A stretch of 64,000 nt of DNA from assembly GCA_001766655.1 (NCBI GenBank), contig MJCC01000008.1, forward strand, positions 439,881-503,880. The letters run 5' to 3'. The translations under genes and the position numbers were made by a program. The notes beneath the pieces were generated by a model that was given only the letters and a program-made list of their open reading frames with translations, was not told the DNA's origin and searched no databases. Positions 28,297 to 38,351 of the stretch are shown one piece after another; position 1 is the stretch's first letter, and each line of letters begins with the position of its first letter. This DNA is from Phytomonas francai. Taxonomy: Eukaryota > Euglenozoa > Kinetoplastea > Trypanosomatida > Trypanosomatidae.

Positions 28297-29592
28297 ATGC
28301 TTCGCCGGACGCTTTGCCGTTTGATGGCGTCGGAGGCGATTGGGATCGCGCATCCGGACGTGTTGTGGGGGCATATGCAAGGCCAGTACGCGGGGCCGGG
28401 CTGGGCCTGCTACCTCAAATCCCTGCCAATGGAGTGCTTTATGATGCAGGGCGGCTCCACGATGACGAACGTGACCGACCGCGAGGGCGCCTTCGTCGAC
28501 CCCGAGGACCCCCGACACCCCCTTGCGCTCATGCAGTTCGGCCCCGGCGGGCATTCCGACGCCTCCCTGCTCGACCTCACCTGGGGGAACTTCGGTAGCG
28601 TCTCCCGCGGCTCCCGTCTAATGCAGACGCTCTACGACGCCTACCTGGAGCCCTTCTCGATGAACCGCGTCTGCGCGCAGCTGTATTTCTACCAAAAAGT
28701 CCCGAACAACTACCACGCCTCCGTCGAGGCCTCGGCGGAGTACATCGGGCAGACCGCGGCGCTCATCGGGCAGGTCATCATCGGCATCGGGAGCTGTATT
28801 ATGGAGGGGGTCACGATCAAAGGGGACACCAACTGCGTGTACATCGCGGAGGGGGTGCAGATTTTAGAAAACACCTGCATCGTGAGCGATGCGCCGACGG
28901 ACTTGCTCGCCTACCAACGCCATGAGGCCCTCAACCCCTACCAGCAGTGGGATGGCATGGATGGGGTTTGCCGGGTCATGCCGAACACGATCATCGAGCA
29001 GAACTGCTTCTTGGATAGCTGCTCGATCGGCAGCTTTAACCGCATCGGACATAATACGAAGATCCTGAAAGGAGTGGTCACCGGGATTATGGTGCACATC
29101 CTCCCCGGCAGCGTCGTGACCCCGGATACGAAGATCAACGACGGCGAGATCTGGGGCGGCGCGCCCGCGCGGAAGGTCGGGGATGTCGGCAAATTTGAGT
29201 GGAAGAGGCCGTACTACCCCTCACTGCTTCACAAGGAAAGCGTCAATGAGTCCTACCGGAATATGTCGCGCTACGGGGATCAGGTCGTGCATTTTGAGAA
29301 CGCCATGGGGGAGCTGGAGTCGTTGATGATTCGATACGAGGAGGATATCGACCCTGAAACGAAGGCGAAGATACGCGATTTTGAGGAGGGGCGTGAGCCT
29401 TTTCACCACATGGTCACACGTATTACGCAAGGCTGGTCGCCCGCCTCGAGGCCAGATGAACGAAACTACAACTTAACGCCACCCCTCCCCGCCGTCAAGC
29501 TCTACGCGGAACACGATAAAGATTCTAGCGATAGTAATCTGCACGGTACGTATAAAGACTTGACTAACTTCTTCAACGACTTTAGATGGTAG
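28297..29592 (+). CDS. Gamma-carbonic-anhydrase-like (left-handed beta-helix) protein, probably mitochondrial
   Basis: A 431-residue protein whose middle part (~145-300) is made of hexapeptide repeats: AALIGQVIIGIGSCIMEGVTIKGD, then after an insertion NTIIEQNCFLDSCSIGSFNRIGHNTKILKG, and SVVTPDTKINDGEIWGGAPARKVGDV. The closing block (EIWGGAPARKV) is typical of gamma-carbonic anhydrases. The histidine pair of the zinc site is not present: only one His (IGHNTK) lies in the relevant coil. That suggests a non-enzymatic subunit, as with the gamma-CA domain of mitochondrial complex I in plants and many protists. The start MLRRTLCRL fits a short mitochondrial presequence. The ~130-residue C-terminal extension is charged and helical. 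The fold is clear; complex I membership is inferred. Confidence 0.75.
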   Translation: MLRRTLCRLMASEAIGIAHPDVLWGHMQGQYAGPGWACYLKSLPMECFMMQGGSTMTNVTDREGAFVDPEDPRHPLALMQFGPGGHSDASLLDLTWGNFGSVSRGSRLMQTLYDAYLEPFSMNRVCAQLYFYQKVPNNYHASVEASAEYIGQTAALIGQVIIGIGSCIMEGVTIKGDTNCVYIAEGVQILENTCIVSDAPTDLLAYQRHEALNPYQQWDGMDGVCRVMPNTIIEQNCFLDSCSIGSFNRIGHNTKILKGVVTGIMVHILPGSVVTPDTKINDGEIWGGAPARKVGDVGKFEWKRPYYPSLLHKESVNESYRNMSRYGDQVVHFENAMGELESLMIRYEEDIDPETKAKIRDFEEGREPFHHMVTRITQGWSPASRPDERNYNLTPPLPAVKLYAEHDKDSSDSNLHGTYKDLTNFFNDFRW

Positions 29593-30300
29593 GGTAGACC
29601 CCTTATGGTATTTGATAGGGTGTTGGCCTGGACTTTTCGTGTTTTCCGAAGCCTTGTTCGAAACCATGGACCTCGTCATTATTGTTACTTATCCCTTCGC
29701 CTCACTTGGTTTAGGCAATTGCAAGCTTTCGATACTTGTTGCTCAAATTAATAGCATTATAGTAGTATATGTAGTTTGAGATATTGTGGGAGCAAAAAGG
29801 TGAGGAAATTGATGCAGTTCGAAGCGTTGATTCTTTCTTTTTAGTACTTTTAGGAATTGCTCTTATCAAATACTCTTGTTTGGGGTTACTTCTTTAGATT
29901 AATAAAATTGCTTGCTATTCCCTTCCCCCCATTTGTTTTTATTAGAGTTCTTATTGTTAGGAGCCGTTGTTGGCATGAATGTGCCTATTACCGCTATTGA
30001 TGTTTTGATGTTTTCACTTCATCACAATTAACAGTGTTCAAGTTGAAAATAGGTATGAAGAGGGAAAAAAAAGAGGTAAAGATTCTGTGCAGCCCCTTTT
30101 CAAGCTCTTGTTGATAGGAGTAAGTTAAATCTTAGGATTTTTGTCCAGTTTCGGAAGAACCGTATCGCTTTTCTTTGTCCTGTTTTCACGAGAGTAAGCC
30201 TAATTCTAAACAAGTGCATTCAAACATATATATATTGATTGGTTCATGCTTAGATATATTCGAAAGGTACAAAATTCAGAAACAATAAGGCAACATATCA
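29593..30300. other. Intergenic spacer
   Basis: About 700 bp, AT-rich, no gene seen. Contains an A-rich stretch near 30064-30073 and a (AT)n stretch at about 30226-30236 but no strong coding signal. Confidence 0.4.
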
Positions 30301-31419
30301 ATGATAGACACAGAAATGGAAGACTTTGACCTGATTTCTGGAGGGACCACTCCTGCTTTCAGGAGCGCGGTGCCTTCGGGAGGAGGTGATGCTTGGGAGT
30401 TCCATCTTCCCATAAAGTCTTTTGGTCCTATTGAGATACGTGGCCTTTTCGAGGACCTTCATGATAAGATTCAACGGCTTGAAAGCGATTTTGTGCGCAT
30501 GCAGAATCAGTTAAAGCGATCGAATCAACACGGTCACAGCCATTGCAGACAGTTTGCCGAAGTATGCAAGGATCTAGAAAATTATTTTTTCCGTGATACT
30601 GGCCTACTGATCACAAGTCTTGCAAAAGAAGATAGGTGCGCGGAACCAGTGCAGAACTCATCTACAGATTTTGTAAAAGAGCTTCTCCACAACTTCAGAG
30701 AGGAGATTGAGCGACAGGGGAAACGAACGGAGAGCCGGCTGAATCAAATGGAGGTAAATCTCACCGAATTCAAACAGACCCTCGAGCAGCACCGCAATCA
30801 AACCATCTCAGAGATTCGAACGTACGTTGATGAATATACGCAGAACATGCTGCGGCGTTTTTCACTAGAAGGGAAAACGAACGTGGAGGGTTCACATCGG
30901 TCACTTGCGGAACCTATTGCAATGCTGAAATGTGAAATTACGAACAAACTAGATCAGATGCAGACCCTCTTCAATGAGAATATTGACATGCGTATTCAGG
31001 ACCTTCGTGCGGAATTCACCGAAAACGCTGCGCTGAAGGCAGCTTCTTCAGCCAAAGTTGAGAGCCTTCAACACTACGTGCACACCCTGGAGGCCTCTTT
31101 GCGAGAAACTGTGAATAAATGGGATATCCAGCAAGTACAATTATCACATAACGCCCACGACACTCAATCGCGAATTCAACAACAACAAAATGAACTTCAG
31201 TATGTGAAAAAAGCGCTGCAGGAGCACCGTGAGCAGATTGTCGAGCTGCAAGGGAATGCCCCCTTGCATGGGGCCTTTCAGGAAATCAAGGACTGGCTAA
31301 TAGACCTGGAAAAGCGTGCAGTTAATCATGGCGGAATGCAGGAAAAAATGCAGTGCGTGGAGGTTGAACTGGATGAAATCCAAAAAAAACTCCACCTAGC
31401 CACCATGAAGGCTGAATAA
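30301..31419 (+). CDS. Coiled-coil protein, unrecognised
   Basis: A 372-residue protein. After a ~45-residue N-terminal region (FHLPIKSFGPIEIRGLFEDL) nearly the whole chain shows heptad-like coiled coil, broken around residues 90-125. Examples are FREEIERQGKRTESRLNQME and EITNKLDQMQTLFNEN. It has no membrane segment, zinc finger or catalytic motif. It sits 470 bp upstream of CFAP58 and shares a Glu/Gln-rich coiled-coil composition, so a cytoskeletal or flagellar role is possible. Gene adjacency means little in polycistronic units, so this is a weak inference. The ATG at 30301 is followed within five codons by a second ATG that could serve equally. Confidence 0.7.
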   Translation: MIDTEMEDFDLISGGTTPAFRSAVPSGGGDAWEFHLPIKSFGPIEIRGLFEDLHDKIQRLESDFVRMQNQLKRSNQHGHSHCRQFAEVCKDLENYFFRDTGLLITSLAKEDRCAEPVQNSSTDFVKELLHNFREEIERQGKRTESRLNQMEVNLTEFKQTLEQHRNQTISEIRTYVDEYTQNMLRRFSLEGKTNVEGSHRSLAEPIAMLKCEITNKLDQMQTLFNENIDMRIQDLRAEFTENAALKAASSAKVESLQHYVHTLEASLRETVNKWDIQQVQLSHNAHDTQSRIQQQQNELQYVKKALQEHREQIVELQGNAPLHGAFQEIKDWLIDLEKRAVNHGGMQEKMQCVEVELDEIQKKLHLATMKAE

Positions 31420-31887
31420 AATAAGTACGATTCTATTTCATGTGAATGCCTGCAGCCTTACAACTATATATTGAATCAGCGTATTCATTCGCATTCTACA
31501 CTTGTCTCTGTTGTTAATGAGCAATAGATTATACTATAGATTTACCATGTGGTTTATTTCTACCTCATCCTTTTTTTTCCCGTATCCGAAAATGTGTCAT
31601 GACACCTGAGCTTTAGTCTATGAAAACACAGAAAGCAAAGATGGAGTCCCTTATCCAGCAGAAATCCCGTTATTATTGTTATTATTATTATTGCGATTTT
31701 AATATCCTATCCAATCATTAAAGGGTTATTCTCTTCTTCATTGTTATAATTTTTACCGCATTTAAGGTGAATATATATCTATAGGACGAATAGAGCGGGT
31801 GAAGAGAGCGTTTAAATTCGGTACTTGTACCTGATTGGGTACTATAATTAAAAGCATTGGTTTTTTTTTTTTTCCAAGGCACGCTCA
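31420..31887. other. Intergenic spacer
   Basis: AT-rich, no gene seen. (ATT)n-like sequence lies at about 31671-31693; the spacer ends in the acceptor listed at 31859-31878. Confidence 0.45.
31859..31878 (+). promoter_or_regulatory. Candidate spliced-leader acceptor before CFAP58
   Basis: A run of about 15 T followed by CC and AAG, with AG at 31877-31878, only 10 nt before the ATG at 31888. Confidence 0.6.
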
Positions 31888-34515
31888 ATGCACACTCAGA
31901 AGGAGGAAGTTAGTATTGGAGACAATGTTCTCAATAAGTTAAAGAAGGACTTTCAGGAGGTCATGGAGGCCCTAAAGGAGGAGGAGGGGCATGAGTACTT
32001 CCAGACGGAGTATGAGCGGATTTACCTCGCGCTCAGAAAAAGCCACGAGTCGGAGAAGATGCTGATCGAGGAATGCCAGAAAATGACGCACGAACTGCTC
32101 GGAAACGCTGCGAAGATGCAAACCGCGGTGAAGCTATCCCAGGGCGACCACAGCATGATCGAGGCCCTCAAACGCGAAATCGAGAAGGCATGGCAGGTCG
32201 TGGACAGCGCGAACGATAAGGATCAGCGGGCCCGCGAGACGGTGGTTTCTCTTCGGCAGGAAATCGCATCGCTGCAGTCGTTGATTGAAGAGGGCAGCGT
32301 GCTCACCTCAGACCACACGGCGAATTTGGATCACCTGAAGATGGAAACGAAACGACTCCAATCGGAGTGCGAAGAGATGACAAAACGAAATGCGAAATAC
32401 AGCAAAAGCATTGCCGAGTTGAAGGCTCAAATAAAGGAAGCTGAAGATAATATGTATAACTACGAGGAAGAAATCACACGTCTGGATGATCATTACAAAT
32501 TGACGAATCAGGAGTACTGCCGTGAGCGAGGTGCGCGGGAGCGCGCTGAATATCAGTGCAAAGAGCTGATTGTGGTTCTCCGAACACAGGAGAACGAATT
32601 AAAGACCATAAAGGAACGGCAGAGGGCGTTGGAGGCCTCCATCGCCGACTATCATTCTGAGATCAACATAGCCTTAGAGAAGAAGCAGGCGCTGGAGAAA
32701 AAGCTTGAAACCGCCGACCGACAGCTTTTCCACACCCAGCAGTCCTGCAATGATAGCGTCGACACGACGATGAACCTCAACAATCGACTGCAGGAGACGA
32801 ATCAGACGATTGTCGGTCTCGATCGTAAGATCCTCGAGGCGGATAACGAGCACGAACGCGTTCAGCGCATCAAAGACCGCGATATCAATGAACTGGGGCG
32901 ATTGCAACAGTTGAATGAGAGCATTCGACGCGAGCAGGAAAATATATCGCACCAACGCGATCAGGTTCGCCTTCGGATCCAGTCGCTTATGAAAGAAAGG
33001 GAGAGCTTTGAAAAGGCTCACACCATCATCCTCAAGGAATGCACCGATATCGAAAAAAAAGGTCAGGAAGAGGTTGAGAAGCAAGACATGATCAAAGCCC
33101 GCATCCAAGTTGAAGCAGAGAATCAAAAAGAACTTGAGGTATTCATTCAAAAGCAACGCGAGATAGAGGCGGGTCTGTTAGAAACCCTCTCCCGCTTCGA
33201 GAAGGAGACGACGAGGTGCGTGAATGAGAGCTCGCAGGTTGCCATCGACCACAACAACACGCAGAATGAGCTCCTCATGGCATGTGCGTCCGTCGAAGAG
33301 ACGAAAAAGTGCATTGAAGAGAGCGAGGCGAACCTGTCAAAGCAGCAAAGCGTGTACGAGCAGGTTCGCGCGGGGCGAAACCAGTTCTCGAAGAGGCTGC
33401 TCGAAACTCAGGACGAGGTTGTCGAGCTTAAGCAGAAGTTCAAAATAATGGATCACCAGCTCCTCCAGTTTAAGGAGGAGCTCCATATTAAGGAGCGGAA
33501 GGATCAGGAGGAGGTCGCCACCCAACGGAAGATGATGGAGCGGCTGACGAAAGCGCAGAAGCACATGGACGAGGAGGTGATTGCGTTCGAGGCGACGAAG
33601 GCAAAGTCTGTCTCGATCGGCCTGAGGATCAAACAGTTGGTGAAGATCGTCAGCAGCTGCGATAAGGAGCTTTCCGCGCGACAGCAGCAGCTTCTGAAGG
33701 TGACCCACAATCGGGATATGCTCGGAACGCAGCTTGTGCGCCGAAACGACGAGGTCGCGCTGCTGAACGAGAAGCTTCGCCTGCAGAATGAGGCGTTGGT
33801 GGAGGGAGAAGCTGCGTACCGAGAGAGGATGGGGGATCTACGCCTCTTGCGATTCAAGATCTCTGAGATTGGGCGTCAGGCGAACCTCGCGAACTCCCGC
33901 CTGAGGGATCTGAAAGAGAGTAGAGAGAACCTACGAGATCTCAAACGCCAGCTCGAGATAGAGAGGACAAAGGCCATCGCGCTAGCCGAAGAGATTGAGG
34001 ACCCGAATAAAAAAACCCGACGAAAAATAGAAGGCAAAGATCCTTCACTGGAAGAGCTCCAGGAGAAGCAGCAAGTCTTACGGAAGCGGCTCATCTCCAA
34101 AGCTGAAGAGTGCCTAGAAAAAGAGCTTATCCTGGAGGAAAGGAAACGCTTAGTAACGGAGCTTCAAAATGTAATCGCTAATCAACTTGGGCCAGAGGTG
34201 GTGCGGCAGCTTAATAGCTGCCATTATAACTTGCTGAAGAAGTCCACATCGATGAAGGCAAAGGCCTCGGAGCTCAATATGACCTCCACCCACATTACGG
34301 AGTTAAAGTATGAAGCGGAGCGTCTTCGTCGCGAGTTGCACGATATGAAGCGCAAATTTTATGAGGTGAAGATCAAGAACGATACGATGACTGGAGCCTA
34401 CTTTCCAGACGACTTAGATCGATTACATAAGGCAGGGCACCTCAAAGAATCTGTTAAATCGGATGCAATAGCAGGCGGGAAACCCTCCGAGAGCTCGAAG
34501 CAGGGCAAAATCTAG
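31888..34515 (+). CDS. CFAP58: CFAP58 flagellar coiled-coil protein
   Basis: An 875-residue protein, matching the ~870 residues of CFAP58 (CCDC147). It is coiled coil almost throughout. The family-specific blocks are in order. Near the start come EYERIYLALRKSHESEKMLI, AVKLSQGDHSMIEALKREIEKAWQVVDSA and DKDQRARETVVSLRQEI. Later come RDMLGTQLVRRNDEVALLNEKL, YRERMGDLRLLRFKI and LRKRLISKAEECLEKELILEE. Near the end is ASELNMTSTHITELKYEAERL. CFAP58 is an axoneme- or basal-body-associated protein needed for flagellum assembly in animals and algae. Its presence implies a motile flagellum. Confidence 0.93.
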   Translation: MHTQKEEVSIGDNVLNKLKKDFQEVMEALKEEEGHEYFQTEYERIYLALRKSHESEKMLIEECQKMTHELLGNAAKMQTAVKLSQGDHSMIEALKREIEKAWQVVDSANDKDQRARETVVSLRQEIASLQSLIEEGSVLTSDHTANLDHLKMETKRLQSECEEMTKRNAKYSKSIAELKAQIKEAEDNMYNYEEEITRLDDHYKLTNQEYCRERGARERAEYQCKELIVVLRTQENELKTIKERQRALEASIADYHSEINIALEKKQALEKKLETADRQLFHTQQSCNDSVDTTMNLNNRLQETNQTIVGLDRKILEADNEHERVQRIKDRDINELGRLQQLNESIRREQENISHQRDQVRLRIQSLMKERESFEKAHTIILKECTDIEKKGQEEVEKQDMIKARIQVEAENQKELEVFIQKQREIEAGLLETLSRFEKETTRCVNESSQVAIDHNNTQNELLMACASVEETKKCIEESEANLSKQQSVYEQVRAGRNQFSKRLLETQDEVVELKQKFKIMDHQLLQFKEELHIKERKDQEEVATQRKMMERLTKAQKHMDEEVIAFEATKAKSVSIGLRIKQLVKIVSSCDKELSARQQQLLKVTHNRDMLGTQLVRRNDEVALLNEKLRLQNEALVEGEAAYRERMGDLRLLRFKISEIGRQANLANSRLRDLKESRENLRDLKRQLEIERTKAIALAEEIEDPNKKTRRKIEGKDPSLEELQEKQQVLRKRLISKAEECLEKELILEERKRLVTELQNVIANQLGPEVVRQLNSCHYNLLKKSTSMKAKASELNMTSTHITELKYEAERLRRELHDMKRKFYEVKIKNDTMTGAYFPDDLDRLHKAGHLKESVKSDAIAGGKPSESSKQGKI

Positions 34516-34995
34516 GATCTAAGCTTCTAGTAGCGCCCGGATATACGCTTTAGCCCATCTCAGCACTATTTCACCCAAATTCTTTCAGGACGGCACATAT
34601 ACCTGCATGTATGTCAGCATGTATGATATGACAAAAGCAACCAAAGTAGGCATTGATGAAATTGTGCTATACAAGGTTGTGGACATGTAAAGTATCATTT
34701 TTTATTAGTCTTTCTTATCCTTTATTTCAAGAGAGCTATTTTTCGTTGCATTACCAAATGGTTTTGTTCAGGCAAATACGTCTGAGACGCGCATCGAATG
34801 TTGTGTCAGTGTACTATAAGCTATACAACTGAATGTGGTTTCTTTATGACGTGTGCTAATTCACATTGTTGTAAAATGTATTGTCTATCGCTACATATCG
34901 ATCCACATATATTTTCAGCAGATGTAATAATGTGCCAAGCAACAAGAAAAACAAATGGGCCAACAGTTACGGGTGATCCTGCTATAAGGTTCAAC

Positions 34996-35026
<31 letters not shown>

Positions 35027-35174
35027 TGTATGAGAGAGAGAGAGAGAGAGATAGAAATCTGCTTAGCTTATATCATCTTTTTTTTTCGGACTCTATCCCT
35101 TCCTTTCTACTATAACGACATATAGCTTTCGCATTCAATAAAAGGTCTACTCCGAAAGAACACCACCGGTAAAC
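34516..35174. other. Intergenic spacer with (TA)n and (GA)n microsatellites
   Basis: No convincing gene; the one frame here runs through microsatellite sequence. (AT)n lies at about 34996-35021 and (GA)n at about 35032-35050. A pyrimidine-rich stretch near 35076-35110 precedes uS2 copy 2. Confidence 0.6.
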
Positions 35175-36058
35175 ATGACGTCTGTTGCATCCGGCGCGAA
35201 GGTCCTTCGCATGAAGGAGAGCGACGCGCAGAAGCTGCTAGCGATGAACTGCCACCTCGGCACGAAGAACCAGAGCAACGCGATGAAGAAGTACATCCAC
35301 AGCCGCACGAAGGAAGGCACGAACATCATCGACCTGCACATGCTGTGGGAGAAGCTGATCCTTGCGGCGCGCGTGATCGCTGCGGTGGAGAACCCGCAGG
35401 ACGTGTGCGTGTGCTCGACGCGGCTCTTCGGGCAGCGCGCGATCTACAAGTTTTCGCAGCTGCTGGGGACGACGTACAGCGCGGGGCGGTTCATCCCGGG
35501 CACGCTGACGAACCAGATCCAGAAGAAGTTCATGCAGCCGCGCGTGCTGGTGGTGACGGACCCGCGCACGGACCACCAGGCGATCCGCGAGGCCGCGCTG
35601 GTGAACATCCCTGTGATCGCCTTCTGCGATACGGACGCGTGCCTGGAGTTCGTCGACATCGCGATCCCGTGCAATAACCGCGGGCGGAACGCGATCGGGA
35701 TGATGTACTGGCTGCTCGCGCGCGAGGTGCTGCGGCTGCGCGGGACGATCCCACGGTCGGTGCAGTGGGACGTGAAGGTGGACCTCTTCTTCTACCGCGA
35801 CCCGGAGGAGGTGCTGAAGCGCGAGGAGAAGGACACCGCGGCCGCGCCGGCGCCCGCCGCCGACGAGGATCTTGGTTGGGCCGAGCGCAACGACAACGTC
35901 TGGGAGCAGTAAGCTGGCACCATCCCCACCCTCCCTTTCGCTGCGCAGCCACCACAAGGGCAGAGGAGGAGAGCTGATTAAAAGCACAAGAATGTGAGTC
36001 AGAAATGATGTTCGAAGATGCATTCTGTGTCCGACAACATTAGAAGCACTCACTAACT
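35167..36058 (+). repeat. 892-bp duplicated block containing uS2, unit 2
   Basis: Second member of the block described at 13325-14216, in the same orientation 21,842 bases downstream. The only difference seen is A at 35315. The upstream and downstream flanks are unrelated to those of unit 1. Confidence 0.97.
35175..35912 (+). CDS. RPSA: 40S ribosomal protein SA (uS2), copy 2
   Basis: Encodes exactly the same 245-residue uS2 protein as 13333-14070; one silent Glu codon differs (GAA here). Since identity extends 146 bases past the stop, the two transcripts probably share their 3' UTR start and its regulation. Their 5' UTRs and splice acceptors must differ because identity begins only 8 bases before the ATG. 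Two dispersed, nearly identical copies suggest either a recent duplication or continuing gene conversion of a highly expressed gene. Confidence 0.97.
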   Translation: MTSVASGAKVLRMKESDAQKLLAMNCHLGTKNQSNAMKKYIHSRTKEGTNIIDLHMLWEKLILAARVIAAVENPQDVCVCSTRLFGQRAIYKFSQLLGTTYSAGRFIPGTLTNQIQKKFMQPRVLVVTDPRTDHQAIREAALVNIPVIAFCDTDACLEFVDIAIPCNNRGRNAIGMMYWLLAREVLRLRGTIPRSVQWDVKVDLFFYRDPEEVLKREEKDTAAAPAPAADEDLGWAERNDNVWEQ

Positions 36059-36538
36059 ACCTAAAACCTTTATTTGAATGAAAGGCTCTTGTTATTTCTA
36101 ATATCACCATATTTTGAATTAAAAAAAGACTTTAACATCATTTTATTCACATATGTGCTTGGTCATTGATGGGTTTAACGGCTTATCTTTTTGGATTGTA
36201 TGGGTATTTAGAACTTTTGCCTTTTCTATTCCCTCATTCCTATTTTTTATCTTGATTTATAACATATTGTTTAAATTTATAATCAAAAGTTCTAGTACAA
36301 GTATTTAGGTACACCAAACAAGCGAAGATTTTCGTTTTCTATTTTACAGAGATTTTTAGGGATTGCATGTGCCTGAAGAATAAAATTTCAGTTGTTTCAT
36401 ACTTTATTTAGTAAAAAAAATTTTAGCAACACTTAAACCACTTTCTTATTCCTAGTGAACAGGCTCAGAATCAGCATATTCCCTATAACGCGCACGCACA
36501 TACGACATACAGAAACAGAAGAAAACAATATAATAGGC
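36059..36538. other. Intergenic spacer
   Basis: AT-rich, no gene seen. The frame of the next gene extends up to a GTG at 36455, but this part lacks coding character. A pyrimidine stretch at about 36441-36452 with AG at 36454-36455 is a possible acceptor. Confidence 0.45.
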
Positions 36539-37627
36539 ATGACTTCCAGACAGTCAAATTTTTTCCGTCCAGCGACGTTCATCATTCTAACTTTCTTTCT
36601 TCTTACTTTTTTTGACTGCTCGGTGTTTGTGCCGACTATCTACACCGTAATGCCAAAGATCATCGACATCTTAACCCACAACGGTAAGTCTGACAGTTGC
36701 GAGGTTTGTGGTGCAGTTCTGGAGAGCATCGATATCGTTCAACATTTGTCCTCGAGATCCGTGGATAGATGCGCGGCCATTTGCGGCCCATCTTGCGCAA
36801 ACTCAGAAAATTGGGATTTTACTGGTCTACGTCCACCATTGGGCCCAAGTTTCAAGGATAGCAACAGGGTGCTGTCGTTGGAGATGTATCGGTATTGTCA
36901 AAACATTTTAGATTGGACACTCAATGTATTTGAGGTCAATAATAACAAGAACAATGCCGTCAGGTCGTTTATATGGGAAAATCAGTACTTTCTTTGCCAT
37001 TATATTGCCACTAATGTGGATCTTACTAATTCTGGCTACAAGACAGGATTTTCAGAAGAACAGATACAGGGGAAGTCCGTCCCGTCGTCAAACGGAACCG
37101 GGAAACACATCAGCTTCAGGTACCCGATACCCTCGCAGGTAGGCAAATCAGCCCTTTCGCTTCCATTGTACACGCACACATGGTTTCTACGCCACCCGAT
37201 GAATAAATTACATCATCGGTATTGCTATGACTTCTGCGAGGCCACGCTTAACCCAAAGGAACGTGTGCTCCTGGTTCTGTGGAGACAAATGGTGATTTAC
37301 AATCTACACCACTTTTTATATGCATGCCGCCATGTGTATCCGTGGTTTGTTCGGACAACAGCTATCCTAGCGTTTCTCTTTGCCCAAGCTCTCGGGAGCT
37401 ATGACTCCGTGAACGTGTATCGATCTAAGTCAAAGGACTGGGATCCTTCACAGCCTGGGCTCAAGGATAACTCATCACGCATCGAACGAAATGGGATTTT
37501 AATGAAAGGATCTAACATCCTTGACCATGCAAATGGAAATCAGGGGGTCGGTGGTAACTTTGCTTCTTCTTTAGACGCTTACTACTCGACTCGATCAGGG
37601 CAGAATTCGAAGCGAAAGAAAAAATGA
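36539..37627 (+). CDS. Orphan membrane or secreted protein, Cys-rich
   Basis: A 362-residue protein from the ATG at 36539, which I do not recognise. A hydrophobic stretch at ~12-35 (TFIILTFFLLTFFDCSVFVP) looks like a signal peptide or anchor. Next is a Cys-rich segment (CEVCGAV, DRCAAICGPSC) at ~55-90, with further cysteines (YRYC, YFLCHY, YCYDFC) that could form disulphides. A second hydrophobic segment (~290-305, TTAILAFLFAQALGS) precedes a Ser/Asn-rich tail ending in KRKKK. This suggests an ER-targeted membrane protein with a lumenal or surface domain and a short basic cytosolic tail. The CxxC-then-C spacing is loosely saposin-like but not enough to name. A/T-ending codons predominate. Confidence 0.7.
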   Translation: MTSRQSNFFRPATFIILTFFLLTFFDCSVFVPTIYTVMPKIIDILTHNGKSDSCEVCGAVLESIDIVQHLSSRSVDRCAAICGPSCANSENWDFTGLRPPLGPSFKDSNRVLSLEMYRYCQNILDWTLNVFEVNNNKNNAVRSFIWENQYFLCHYIATNVDLTNSGYKTGFSEEQIQGKSVPSSNGTGKHISFRYPIPSQVGKSALSLPLYTHTWFLRHPMNKLHHRYCYDFCEATLNPKERVLLVLWRQMVIYNLHHFLYACRHVYPWFVRTTAILAFLFAQALGSYDSVNVYRSKSKDWDPSQPGLKDNSSRIERNGILMKGSNILDHANGNQGVGGNFASSLDAYYSTRSGQNSKRKKK

Positions 37628-38351
37628 ATGTCCTCCCTATATTGAAGGAATTTAACTCTTCACTTATTCAGAAATAGTATATATGTTTCGTTCATTTTTT
37701 AGGATGTTTTTTTTAAATGGTGAATTTACTGTTATAATCAATTGTGTGTACGTGAAACTTAATTCAATGCTGAATCAAGGGTAGTCTGTTTTTTTTTGCA
37801 ATGAATGTATTCGAGTTAATTACGAAAATCCTGACTCTTGTTCATCCATATAGTTTCATGGTGTAGAACCCGTAAACATTCTTCTAGACAATTTTATTTT
37901 TTTGACTATTACTTTATAAGATTTTTCTATATAAACAGTATTATATTTGATGTTTATAATTTCTTTATGCTGTTTAATTTTCTCGGAAAGAATTTAGTAA
38001 AAATTATTCTAAAAGCTCGCAATCGAATTTCACGTTCAGTTGCGTCTATACCCTCGAAACTAAATAAAATCTGAGGATCACATGCCTCATTCCTCATTCA
38101 TGTGCGTCACCCACTGTTATTGAAACAGAATTAAAACGGAGGATGTGTTTACTTGGTCCGTGTATTTACCCTTTGCCTTACTGAACAAGCACACACACAC
38201 ACACACGTACACATACACACACAAGCCAAGCTGTCACACCGTGCACACGCCGCTTACCCTCTGCTCGTCGCCCCTCTTCATCCTTCCTTGTCCTGTTTTG
38301 AAGGGCGTGTGTCCTCCCCCCCCCTCTCCCCATTGGGACTGAGGCTGTGAC
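37628..38351. other. Intergenic spacer with (CA)n
   Basis: No gene seen. AT-rich up to about 38140, then (CA)n at about 38190-38223 and a pyrimidine-rich region with a C run near 38318-38325 just before the delta-tubulin start. Confidence 0.5.

Noticed and set aside
34798..35115. 105-codon frame in the spacer before uS2 copy 2
   Set aside because: Runs through (TA)n and (GA)n microsatellites and has no conserved residues.
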